Of a stretch of DNA of 5,699 bases, positions 1-5,470 are shown in pieces; position 1 is the stretch's first letter, and each line of letters begins with the position of its first letter. The stretch is from JAJXUB01 sp047974805 (GTDB lineage Bacteria > Actinomycetota > Actinomycetes > Actinomycetales > Dermatophilaceae). The stretch lies in the NCBI GenBank assembly GCA_047974805.1, contig JBKECS010000055.1, positions 1-5,699 of the forward strand. The letters are read 5' to 3'. Under the pieces are notes generated by a model. That model had not been told where the DNA came from. It saw nothing but the letters and a program-made list of their open reading frames with translations, and did no database searches. Position numbers and translations under genes: made by a program.

Positions 1-1336
1 CGGCATCCCGGGCCGCGACATCACCGGTGTGGTAGAAGCCGCCGGCCATGGCCTCCTCGTTGCGCTCCGGGTCACCCTGGTAGCCGGTCATCAGCGGCAC
101 CGGGTTTGCGGCCAGATCCAGCGCGATCTCACCCTCACCGATCCCCTCGACCACCGTGTTGGTCACCGGATCGACCAGCACGACGGGGCATCCAGGCAAC
201 GGGCGGCCCATTGAGCCAGGCTTGACCGGCGCCCCCGGAGTGTTGCCGATGGCGGCCGTCATCTCGGTCTGTCCGTAACCGTCCCGCAGGGTGAGCCCCC
301 AATGCTTGTCGACCTGGGCGATGACCTCGGGGTTGAGTGGTTCGCCCGCGCCGATGACCTCACGCAACGACCCCGGGCCCTGCGAGAGGTCGGCGTTGAT
401 AAGCATCCGCCACACCGTCGGCGGGGCACAGAAGGTCGTCACGCGGTGTTCTCGCAGGGTCGCCAACAGCTGCCCCGCCTCGAACCTGCTGTAGTTGACC
501 ACGAGAATGGATGCACCGGCGATCCACGGGGCGAAGAAGCTGGACCAGGCATGTTTGGCCCACCCCGGGCTGGAGATGTTCAGGTGGACATCGCCCGGCC
601 GCACTCCGAGCCAATAGACCGTGGAGAAGTGTCCGAGTGGATAGCTGATCTGGGTATGCCCGACCAGCTTGGGCCGGTTGGTCGTGCCGGAAGTGAAGTA
701 CAGCAACAGCGGGTCCGAGGGCGCCGTTCCGGGATGCTCCGTCGGGCCGGCATGTCGATCGTATGCCGCGCGCAGATCGATCCAGTCGCTTCCACCGCCA
801 CTCTCGTCACCGGCGCCGGGCGACACCGAGCCGATGCTCAGCCGGGTATAGCCACCAGGGACCCCAGCGAATTTGACGGTCTCGGCCGCATTGGTAATGA
901 CGTGCTTGGCCCCACCTCGGGCGATCCGGTCGGCCAGGTCGCCCGGTCCCGCCGCTGTCGTCGTCGGCATGATGATGGCGCCGAGTTTCATCACGGCGAG
1001 CATGCAGTCCCATAGCTCGACCTGGTTGCCGAGCATGAGCAACACCGCATCTCCGCGTCGGACCCCCCGCGCGGCCAACCAGGCCGCGACGCGATCCGAG
1101 CGGGCCGCCATGGCGTCGAACGACACCGCTTGGCTCGTGCCGTCCTCCTCAACGATCGTCAGCGCGATGTCGTCGTTGCCACGCGCCATGGCGTCGAACC
1201 AGTCGATCGCCCAGTTGAACGTCGGTCCCAGGTCCGGCCAGGTGAACTCGGCGGTGGCCCGAGCAGGGTCTGACGTCATGGACATCAGGCGGTCTCGGGA
1301 CGCGCGGTAGGTCTCGGTGACGGAGCTGGAGCTCAT
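1..1336 (-). CDS. AMP-forming acyl-CoA synthetase (ACSM/medium-chain-like), C-terminus cut by window edge
   Basis: Translating the minus strand from the ATG at 1336 gives 445 uninterrupted codons to the left edge. The protein belongs to the ANL adenylating superfamily, which activates a carboxylic acid with ATP to an acyl-AMP and transfers it to CoA in the cytoplasm. Visible motifs are the phosphate-binding loop YFTSGTTNRPK (residues 213-223), the SPGWAKHAW block (256-264) typical of the medium-chain/acetyl-CoA-synthetase-like branch, the adenine/ATP motif RDGYGQTE (351-358) and YHTGD (435-439). Family members are usually about 540-560 residues, so roughly 100-120 residues are missing, including the hinge and the catalytic lysine of the C-terminal lid. 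The P-loop has Asn220 where Gly is usual. No in-frame ATG or GTG lies just upstream, and the ribosome site is weak. It is divergent from the oxidoreductase gene at 1390. The substrate cannot be read from the sequence; a medium- or branched-chain fatty acid is an inference from the family. Confidence 0.93.
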   Translation of the reverse strand, partial: MSSSSVTETYRASRDRLMSMTSDPARATAEFTWPDLGPTFNWAIDWFDAMARGNDDIALTIVEEDGTSQAVSFDAMAARSDRVAAWLAARGVRRGDAVLLMLGNQVELWDCMLAVMKLGAIIMPTTTAAGPGDLADRIARGGAKHVITNAAETVKFAGVPGGYTRLSIGSVSPGAGDESGGGSDWIDLRAAYDRHAGPTEHPGTAPSDPLLLYFTSGTTNRPKLVGHTQISYPLGHFSTVYWLGVRPGDVHLNISSPGWAKHAWSSFFAPWIAGASILVVNYSRFEAGQLLATLREHRVTTFCAPPTVWRMLINADLSQGPGSLREVIGAGEPLNPEVIAQVDKHWGLTLRDGYGQTEMTAAIGNTPGAPVKPGSMGRPLPGCPVVLVDPVTNTVVEGIGEGEIALDLAANPVPLMTGYQGDPERNEEAMAGGFYHTGDVAARDA

Positions 1337-1376
1337 GAGGTCACTCTGCCACTGCCGCTGATCGGCTGCCATGGCC

Positions 1377-1382
1377 TAGCCT
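1377..1382 (+). promoter_or_regulatory. Putative -10 box (TAGCCT) of a leaderless promoter
   Basis: TAGCCT fits the actinobacterial TANNNT -10 consensus and ends 7 nt before the ATG at 1390. The ATG would therefore coincide with the transcription start. No Shine-Dalgarno sequence precedes this ATG, which supports leaderless expression. No convincing -35 hexamer is seen. This is the only TA step in the 53-bp divergent spacer, so the opposite-facing synthetase has no comparable box there. Confidence 0.5.
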
Positions 1383-1389
1383 GCCCGGT

Positions 1390-2703
1390 ATGGTCGAGGC
1401 CACACGCCCCTACGACATCGCGCTCTTTGGCGCGACGGGGTTCGTCGGCCGGCTCACCGCCGACTACCTTCGCGACCATGCCCCAGCGGGGGCGGTCATT
1501 GCCCTGGCAGGGCGCTCCCGCGAGCGGTTGGCACAGGTCCGCGAGAACCTGGGGCCGGCCGCCGCTTCCTGGCCGGTGGAGATCGCCGACGCGGGCGACC
1601 CTGAGGCGTTGGCGCGCCTGGCAGCCCGGTCCCGGGTGGTCATCACCACCGTCGGCCCGTATGCCAAGTACGGAATGCCCCTGGTCGGTGCATGTGCTGC
1701 CGCAGGAACCCACTACGGGGACCTCACCGGCGAAGTCCTCTTCGCCCGCACGGTCATCGACACCTGTGATCAGGCGGCCCAGGCCTCCGGGGCGAAGATC
1801 GTCCTGTCCTGTGGATTCGATTCCGTTCCCTCCGACCTGGCCGTCCACCTCCTGGCCCAGGCCGCCGCCGGGAAGGGAACCCTGGGCGAGACCCAGTTGC
1901 GGGTGCGGGCCCTCAAGGGGGGATTCAGCGGCGGCACCATTGACAGCGCCCGGCACCAGGCCAAGGTGACGTCGACGGATCCTGCGTTGGCCAAGATCGC
2001 TGCCGACCCGTATGCCCTCTCCCCCGACCGGGACGGCGAACCTCCCGTCCGTCCGCGCACAGGGCGATCGGGCGGCCTGCGACGCCTGGCGGACCGGGCC
2101 TCGGCAATGACGGCAATGCGGCGAGGCGCCGATGAACGATGGACAGCGCCCTTCGTCATGGCCGCCTACAACACCAGGGTGGTGCGCCGCTCGAACGCAC
2201 TGTCCGGCTACGCCTACGGGCGCACGTTCCGGTACTCCGAAGTGACCGACACCGGGTCCGGCATACGTGGGGCGATCACGGCCGCAGCGACAGCGGGGAC
2301 ACTTGGCGCGGTTTTCTTCGGGCTGGCCCACCGCCCCACCCGGGCCGTGTTGGACGCTCTCCTGCCCAAACCCGGGGAGGGACCCAGCCAGCACGCTCAA
2401 ACGAACGGCTACTTCGTCATGGATGTCGAGTCGACGACGAGCACCGGCGCGCAGGTGAGTGCCCGTGTCTCGGCGCAGCAGGATCCCGGCTACTCCGGCA
2501 CCGCGGTCATGCTCGGGGAGTCAGCGCTGAGCCTGGCCTTCGATGACTTGCCGCCGATCACTGGCGTCCTCACCCCGGCGATCGCCTTCGGCGACGCGCT
2601 CGTACAGCGCCTGCGACAACAGGGATTCACCCTCACAGCGGAGGTCGCTCACGAGGCTCCCGCCGCGAGTGCGCCCACCACTCCCACCGACCAGGTGCCC
2701 TAG
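1390..2703 (+). CDS. Saccharopine dehydrogenase-like / trans-acting enoyl reductase family oxidoreductase
   Basis: This 437-residue protein has an N-terminal Rossmann fold with GATGFVG (14-20) and AGRSRERL (40-47) after the second strand. It then carries the family signatures TVGPYAKYG (87-95), GTHYGDLTGE (106-115) and CGFDSVPSDL (141-150). A hydrophobic Ala/Gly-rich segment (about 294-313) may contact membrane or a lipid substrate. The C-terminal block with DPGYSGTAVMLGESAL (365-380) is also typical. The family includes mycobacterial trans-acting enoyl reductases of about 420 residues (Rv2953 type), which reduce enoyl groups made by polyketide synthases in lipid synthesis; most homologues are uncharacterised and true saccharopine dehydrogenase activity is unlikely. 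ATG 1390 is the only candidate start, because an in-frame TGA lies at 1336-1338 with no ATG/GTG/TTG between. Residues 342-352 are encoded by a segment nearly duplicated at 3207-3240. The gene converges on the minus-strand SDR/phosphatase operon. Confidence 0.88.
   Translation: MVEATRPYDIALFGATGFVGRLTADYLRDHAPAGAVIALAGRSRERLAQVRENLGPAAASWPVEIADAGDPEALARLAARSRVVITTVGPYAKYGMPLVGACAAAGTHYGDLTGEVLFARTVIDTCDQAAQASGAKIVLSCGFDSVPSDLAVHLLAQAAAGKGTLGETQLRVRALKGGFSGGTIDSARHQAKVTSTDPALAKIAADPYALSPDRDGEPPVRPRTGRSGGLRRLADRASAMTAMRRGADERWTAPFVMAAYNTRVVRRSNALSGYAYGRTFRYSEVTDTGSGIRGAITAAATAGTLGAVFFGLAHRPTRAVLDALLPKPGEGPSQHAQTNGYFVMDVESTTSTGAQVSARVSAQQDPGYSGTAVMLGESALSLAFDDLPPITGVLTPAIAFGDALVQRLRQQGFTLTAEVAHEAPAASAPTTPTDQVP
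2413..2445 (+). repeat. Direct repeat copy A, inside the oxidoreductase gene
   Basis: This 33-bp stretch encodes FVMDVESTTST in the oxidoreductase and fits the family's reading frame, so it is probably the source copy. It recurs at 3207-3240 in the same orientation with one extra C and otherwise identical bases. Confidence 0.85.
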
Positions 2704-2725
2704 GCGAAAAGGCGGGCCCAAGAGA

Positions 2726-2753
2726 GCTTGGCCGGTCAGCTGACGAGCCAAGC
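2726..2753. repeat. 28-bp palindrome just after the oxidoreductase stop
   Basis: The outer arms GCTTGGC (2726-2732) and GCCAAGC (2747-2753) flank a perfect 10-bp palindrome GTCAGCTGAC (2735-2744), all centred on one point with two unpaired positions on each side. It starts 22 nt after the oxidoreductase stop. It could be a terminator hairpin (no T-run follows) or a protein-binding dyad. Its right part lies within sequence resembling the SDR gene, so it straddles the left end of the decayed copy. Confidence 0.5.
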
Positions 2754-2810
2754 CTTGTACCGATCCCCGAGGAGACACCGGCAACCAGCGTGGCGACCGC
2801 TTGGCGGGTG
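2731..2810 (-). pseudogene. Decayed 5' fragment of an SDR gene (copy of the start of the SDR at 3242-4006)
   Basis: On the minus strand, one frame reads VATLVAGVSSGIG, matching VTTLITGASSGIG, the cofactor-binding loop of the intact SDR. A second frame then reads LARQLTG, matching LARQLTA. The switch between frames is a 1-bp insertion relative to the intact gene. By hand alignment with 3931-4006, about three quarters of the bases agree, including 15 of 16 at the 2733-2748 end. Only the first ~25 codons remain; no resemblance continues below about 2731, where the fragment meets the palindrome after the oxidoreductase stop. The start codon corresponding to the intact ATG is not preserved. It lies downstream of the phosphatase fragment on the same strand, the same order as the intact operon. 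It is non-functional as an SDR. Confidence 0.8.
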
Positions 2811-2849
2811 CGTCTGGGCCGTTCATGCGCGCTTCGTAGGGAGGATTCC

Positions 2850-2936
2850 GTCAATCAACGGACCAACCACGGTGTCTCGGGCGCTGCCCACGCGTGCGTT
2901 ACCCGGGCGGCCAGCCCCGTTGGTCCGTCGGTTGAC
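2850..2936. repeat. Inverted repeat, 18-bp arms, between the two gene fragments
   Basis: The left arm 2850-2867 (GTCAATCAACGGACCAAC) and right arm 2919-2936 (GTTGGTCCGTCGGTTGAC) are reverse complements at 16 of 18 positions, separated by 51 bp. The structure sits in the ~160 bp between the phosphatase and SDR fragments, where the intact operon has only 9 bp. This suggests inserted DNA, perhaps the remnant of a small inverted-repeat element. No open frame or clear target duplication is seen. A terminator stem is an alternative. Confidence 0.55.
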
Positions 2937-2969
2937 CGTCAGACCATGTCTGATGCCGATCACTAGGAG

Positions 2970-3205
2970 CTACCGATGCGTCGCCAGGTCGGCGTCCTGG
3001 CGACCACCTGGGCGTCGCCGTGGTAGCCGCTCGACCAAACGACGTTTCAGGCACACATGATCGCCCCGCGAAGTTGACCTTGACGATGTGCGGCAGCGTC
3101 CACGGATCCACACTGCCGCCGAGCACATACGTCTGCGCCCAGACAATCGGCCCGGCCGAGCTGAAACACAAGGGCCGGGTCGGTGGTCCGGCGCTCCAGC
3201 AACTC
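2970..3205 (-). pseudogene. Decayed 3' fragment of a histidine phosphatase gene (copy of 4016-4255)
   Basis: Read on the minus strand, this begins with ELLERR, matching ELQDRK at residue 152 of the intact phosphatase. It continues in a shifted frame as SSAGPIVWAQTYVLGGSVDPW (intact: SSAGPICWALNDVLGGSVEAW). It shifts again to SGYHGDAQVV (intact: AGYNDHGHLL) and ends in a third frame with DLATHR and a TAG at 2972-2970 (intact: ELATYR, TAG). Its length, 236 bp, compares with 240 bp for the matching part of the intact gene. Several frame changes show it is no longer translated as one protein. The N-terminal half with the RHG motif is absent. An open frame at 2899-3207 covers part of it but is a by-product of this decay. 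Confidence 0.85.
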
Positions 3206-3206
3206 A

Positions 3207-3240
3207 TTCGTCATGGATGCTCGAGTCGACGACGAGCACC
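3207..3240 (+). repeat. Direct repeat copy B, next to the SDR stop codon
   Basis: These 34 bp equal the 33 bp at 2413-2445 except for one inserted C at 3220. The copy is wedged between the 5' edge of the phosphatase fragment (3205) and the stop codon of the intact SDR (3242-3244). The match stops at both ends, so only this short piece of the oxidoreductase gene is present. Confidence 0.85.
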
Positions 3241-3241
3241 T

Positions 3242-4006
3242 CTAGGAGAACCGGCGGATCAACGACAGGGGCGCCAACTTCATGGCGGTTCCGAGCGGCC
3301 GCCATGGCCAGGCGGGGATTCGGGCTGTGGCCGCCCCCTTGTCGATGGCTGCGACGATGCCCGCTGCCCCGGTTGCCGTCTCGGCGAGGAAGGGTGGCGG
3401 CGCTCCCATCCGATTGGTCATCTCCGAACGGATGTAGCCGGGGAAGACCGTCGTGACGGTGATGTCGAGGTCGTCTCGGCCGATCACGTCGCTGCGGATG
3501 CCCTCGGCCAGGTGCGCGACGAAGGCTTTGCTCGCGGCATACGCCGTCATCCCTTTGGGCATGCCGCGCAGGGCCGACATGGACGAGACCATGACGAGGT
3601 GGCCGTGTCCTTGGCTGCGGAAGATGGCCATGGCTGCCTCCGTCTGGGCCAGAGCGCCCAGGACGTTAGTGACCACCGTGTCTCGGTTCACCGCAGCCTG
3701 GCCCGAACCGATCGGCGCGCCATGGCCGATCCCGGCGTTGACCACGACCCGGTCCAGCCCACCGGGCAAGGCCGCCGCTACCTCGCGGAAGACGCGGAAG
3801 ACTTCCGGTTCGTCGGTGACGTCGAGCGCGCGGACGGTCACGCCACGCGGGGGATGCTCGGCGACGATGCTCGCGCGGAGTTGCTCCAGCCGGTCGACCC
3901 GGCGAGCACACAGAACGACGTCCTCACCACGGGCGGTCAGCTGGCGAGCAAGCTCCGCACCAATCCCGGAGGAGGCACCCGTGATGAGGGTGGTGACTGG
4001 CGGCAT
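3242..4006 (-). CDS. Short-chain dehydrogenase/reductase (classical SDR)
   Basis: This 254-residue protein is the usual length for a classical SDR, an NAD(P)(H)-dependent cytoplasmic oxidoreductase of keto/hydroxy groups. The motifs appear in order: cofactor loop TGASSGIG (9-16), LDVTD (61-65), NAG (90-92), structural/catalytic Asn114, the catalytic Ser in VSSMSA (141/142), YAASK (Tyr156, Lys160) and PGYIRSEM (189-196). The basic pair Arg35-Arg36 after the second strand favours NADP(H), an inference. The start ATG at 4006 is supported by AGGAG at 4017-4013, six bases upstream. The gene follows the phosphatase with 9 bp between stop and start, and its ribosome site overlaps the phosphatase stop codon, so the two are surely co-transcribed and probably translationally coupled. 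A damaged copy of its beginning lies at 2731-2810. The substrate is unknown; the synthetase and enoyl reductase-like neighbours hint at a lipid. Confidence 0.93.
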   Translation of the reverse strand: MPPVTTLITGASSGIGAELARQLTARGEDVVLCARRVDRLEQLRASIVAEHPPRGVTVRALDVTDEPEVFRVFREVAAALPGGLDRVVVNAGIGHGAPIGSGQAAVNRDTVVTNVLGALAQTEAAMAIFRSQGHGHLVMVSSMSALRGMPKGMTAYAASKAFVAHLAEGIRSDVIGRDDLDITVTTVFPGYIRSEMTNRMGAPPPFLAETATGAAGIVAAIDKGAATARIPAWPWRPLGTAMKLAPLSLIRRFS

Positions 4007-4012
4007 GACCTG

Positions 4013-4017
4013 CTCCT
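4013..4017 (-). promoter_or_regulatory. Ribosome binding site of the SDR, overlapping the phosphatase stop
   Basis: AGGAG on the minus strand ends six bases before the SDR ATG and shares two bases with the TAG stop of the phosphatase (4018-4016). This arrangement fixes the SDR start and indicates translational coupling. Confidence 0.85.
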
Positions 4018-4708
4018 ACCGGTAGGTGGCCAATTCGGGGTCGATTTGGAGCAGATGGCCGTGGTCGTTGTATCCCGCAACCAGCGTCCCCTGTTTAGTC
4101 GGCATGAGGGTGCTGATGGAGGTGTTCACCAGAGGTACTTGCAGCCGCCCCCAGGCCTCCACGCTGCCACCGAGGACATCATTGAGCGCCCAGCAGATCG
4201 GGCCCGCCGAACTGACCACGACTACGGGCCCATCGGACTTGCGGTCCTGCAACTCCTTCAGCGCGCCCTGCACACGAGCGGTGAACTCGGTGAACGTTTC
4301 CGGGTAGTCCTCATCATGCTCCCCGCCAGCCCAACGCAGCATCGCCTGGGTGAACATGTCCATGAAGGCTCGATAGGGCCGCAGTGTGCGCACGAGGTCG
4401 GCCTTCATCACTGCCATGGACGCATACGCCGGCTTGTGGGCAATGATGATCGCCTGGTGGTCGTATTCGCGCCACCTGGGGTCGACCTCGACGTTGACCT
4501 GATCCCACCCGGCGGTGGCACGGATCGCGGTCAACGTGTCGTTCTGGCGTCGCAGGCCACCGGTGATGACCGTGCTCGGGCGCACCTGACGGGCGGCCAG
4601 GGTCATCCCGAGAATGCTCGCCTGACGATGGCCCAACGGGCTGAGGACGTCATAGTCCTTCTTTCCCCAGGAAGCCTGTCCATGCCGGATGAGGAGTAGC
4701 TTTCCCAC
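4016..4708 (-). CDS. Histidine phosphatase (phosphoglycerate mutase-like) family protein with altered second His
   Basis: The 230-residue product opens with LLIRHGQASW, the RHG motif (8-10) whose His9 is the phospho-accepting residue of the histidine phosphatase superfamily, branch 1. GGLRRQNDT (50-58) supplies the second-arginine region and WREYDHQAI (79-87) the acidic residue. The family's second histidine normally sits in an SHGG-type motif; here the strand reads VVVVSSAGPI (162-171), putting Ser167 at that place. NTSIS (195-199) completes the fold. Hydrolysis of a small phosphorylated metabolite is the family role, but the substrate is unknown and catalysis may be altered. The start is GTG at 4708: an in-frame TAG lies four codons upstream and the next Met (residue 35) is beyond RHG. 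A TAGGGT box 6 nt before it suggests leaderless transcription. It is first gene of the operon with the SDR. A decayed copy of its last 79 codons lies at 2970-3205. Confidence 0.9.
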   Translation of the reverse strand: MGKLLLIRHGQASWGKKDYDVLSPLGHRQASILGMTLAARQVRPSTVITGGLRRQNDTLTAIRATAGWDQVNVEVDPRWREYDHQAIIIAHKPAYASMAVMKADLVRTLRPYRAFMDMFTQAMLRWAGGEHDEDYPETFTEFTARVQGALKELQDRKSDGPVVVVSSAGPICWALNDVLGGSVEAWGRLQVPLVNTSISTLMPTKQGTLVAGYNDHGHLLQIDPELATYR

Positions 4709-4714
4709 GGCGCA

Positions 4715-4720
4715 ACCCTA
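4715..4720 (-). promoter_or_regulatory. Putative -10 box (TAGGGT) of the phosphatase-SDR operon
   Basis: On the minus strand TAGGGT matches TANNNT and is followed by six bases and then the GTG start codon. There is no Shine-Dalgarno sequence, so the messenger probably begins at or near the GTG. No clear -35 element at 17-18 bp is seen. Confidence 0.5.
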
Positions 4721-4782
4721 CGTCGGCGGGGAGGATGCCCCGGCAAGGGTGAGGCGAAGCTCGCGCCGGGACGACACCATGC

Positions 4783-4796
4783 GCCACGTGTGTGGC
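4783..4796. promoter_or_regulatory. Small dyad GCCAC-GTGT-GTGGC in the lipoprotein promoter region
   Basis: Perfect 5-bp arms separated by 4 bp end 5 bp before the putative -10 box of the lipoprotein gene, over the expected -35 spacer region. This is a plausible operator position, but a dyad this short could be chance. Confidence 0.25.
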
Positions 4797-4801
4797 CTGG
4801 C

Positions 4802-4807
4802 TATATT
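4802..4807 (+). promoter_or_regulatory. Putative -10 box (TATATT) of the lipoprotein gene
   Basis: TATATT is one base from the TATAAT consensus and stands out in this GC-rich context. It would start transcription near 4814, leaving a leader of about 34 nt that includes the GGAGG ribosome site. No good -35 hexamer is found, which suggests activator help or an alternative sigma factor. Confidence 0.5.
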
Positions 4808-4837
4808 TGAAGCGGGGCGCCACAGGGAAACCACCGC

Positions 4838-4842
4838 GGAGG
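4838..4842 (+). promoter_or_regulatory. Ribosome binding site of the lipoprotein gene
   Basis: GGAGG lies five bases before the ATG at 4848. This selects 4848 over the far upstream in-frame start at 4689, which would overlap the phosphatase gene and its promoter, and over the ATG at 4857, which is nine bases further downstream. Confidence 0.8.
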
Positions 4843-4847
4843 ACGAG

Positions 4848-5426
4848 ATGACCCGGATGCGCAAGAGGATCGGCCTGTCTTTGGCCGCCATCGTGCTGGT
4901 CCCTGTGCTGGCGGCGTGCGGGGGGGATTCATCCGGCGACTCGACGGGCGGGATCACGCTGCCCACGTCCCTGCCGAGCATCACCGTGCCGACGTCCCTG
5001 CCCAGCCTCAACCGGCCGACGAAGGACGACTCCAGCCCGACCAATCAGGTACCCGAGTCCACCGCGCCGGACCAGGCCAACGGCTCCGACGCCACGACCC
5101 CGGCACATTCCGGCTCCACCGATGACCAGGGATCGGCCGCATCGGATAGTTCCTCCGGTATGCCGACCTGGCTGCTGATCCTTATCGTCGCCGTCGTCCT
5201 CGCCGCCGTCGTGTGGCTCTATCAGCTGTTCCGCCGGGGTGATCGCCAAGCCACGGCCCAGCAACAGACCATTGATTCCACAAACCAGTCGGACCGGCAG
5301 GCGGCGGAGGACCGCATCCTGGCGACCGACGAGCACCAGACCGGCTACCCGGGTGAGGCAAGCCCACCGTACGGTCGACCGCCGACGGATCCGCCGGCAG
5401 GACCTCCATCGCACCCACTCACCTAG
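4848..5426 (+). CDS. Small secreted lipoprotein with C-terminal transmembrane helix
   Basis: The 192-residue protein starts with MTRMRKR, a hydrophobic stretch and the lipobox LAAC (21-24), a type II signal peptide predicting lipid attachment at Cys24. Next come a Gly/Ser/Asp-rich segment, two nine-residue repeats ITLPTSLPS / ITVPTSLPS (36-53), and a Ser/Thr/Pro/Asp-rich low-complexity linker to about 104. A strong transmembrane helix, MPTWLLILIVAVVLAAVVWLYQLF (roughly 107-127), is followed by RRGDR and a hydrophilic tail ending Pro-rich (171-192). The predicted topology is a lipid-anchored extracellular loop crossing back into the membrane, with the last ~63 residues cytoplasmic. No enzymatic domain is recognised. 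It has its own promoter and ribosome site and diverges from the phosphatase operon. Such linkers in actinobacteria often carry O-mannosylation, which is an inference. If the signal peptide were uncleaved it would be a two-helix membrane protein. Function unknown. Confidence 0.87.
   Translation: MTRMRKRIGLSLAAIVLVPVLAACGGDSSGDSTGGITLPTSLPSITVPTSLPSLNRPTKDDSSPTNQVPESTAPDQANGSDATTPAHSGSTDDQGSAASDSSSGMPTWLLILIVAVVLAAVVWLYQLFRRGDRQATAQQQTIDSTNQSDRQAAEDRILATDEHQTGYPGEASPPYGRPPTDPPAGPPSHPLT
4953..5006 (+). repeat. Tandem 27-bp repeat, two units, inside the lipoprotein gene
   Basis: Units 4953-4979 and 4980-5006 agree at 23 of 27 bases and keep frame, giving ITLPTSLPS and ITVPTSLPS. A weaker trace continues as LNRPT. 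This is an in-frame linker expansion site. Confidence 0.8.
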
Positions 5427-5470
5427 CCCGGGCCCGACCGGCCCCCCACCACCGCACTCACCCCACCGAA

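Noticed and set aside
1333..2400. 355-codon open frame on the minus strand
   Set aside because: It is antisense to the oxidoreductase, Gly/Arg-rich and without recognisable domain. The plus-strand protein carries all the family motifs.
2899..3207. 102-codon minus-strand frame as a small gene
   Set aside because: Its first part matches the C-terminal half of the phosphatase and its later part is out of frame with it, so it is a decay product and not a new small protein.
3020..4699. 559-codon open frame on the plus strand
   Set aside because: It runs antisense through the phosphatase fragment, the SDR and the phosphatase, shows no family motif, and both antisense genes have full catalytic signatures. 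Long antisense frames are common in GC-rich coding DNA.
4781..4823. Paired GCGCCAC motifs (4781-4787 and 4817-4823) as a regulator site
   Set aside because: Seven-base matches 36 bp apart are easily expected by chance at this GC content, and the second lies downstream of the likely transcription start.
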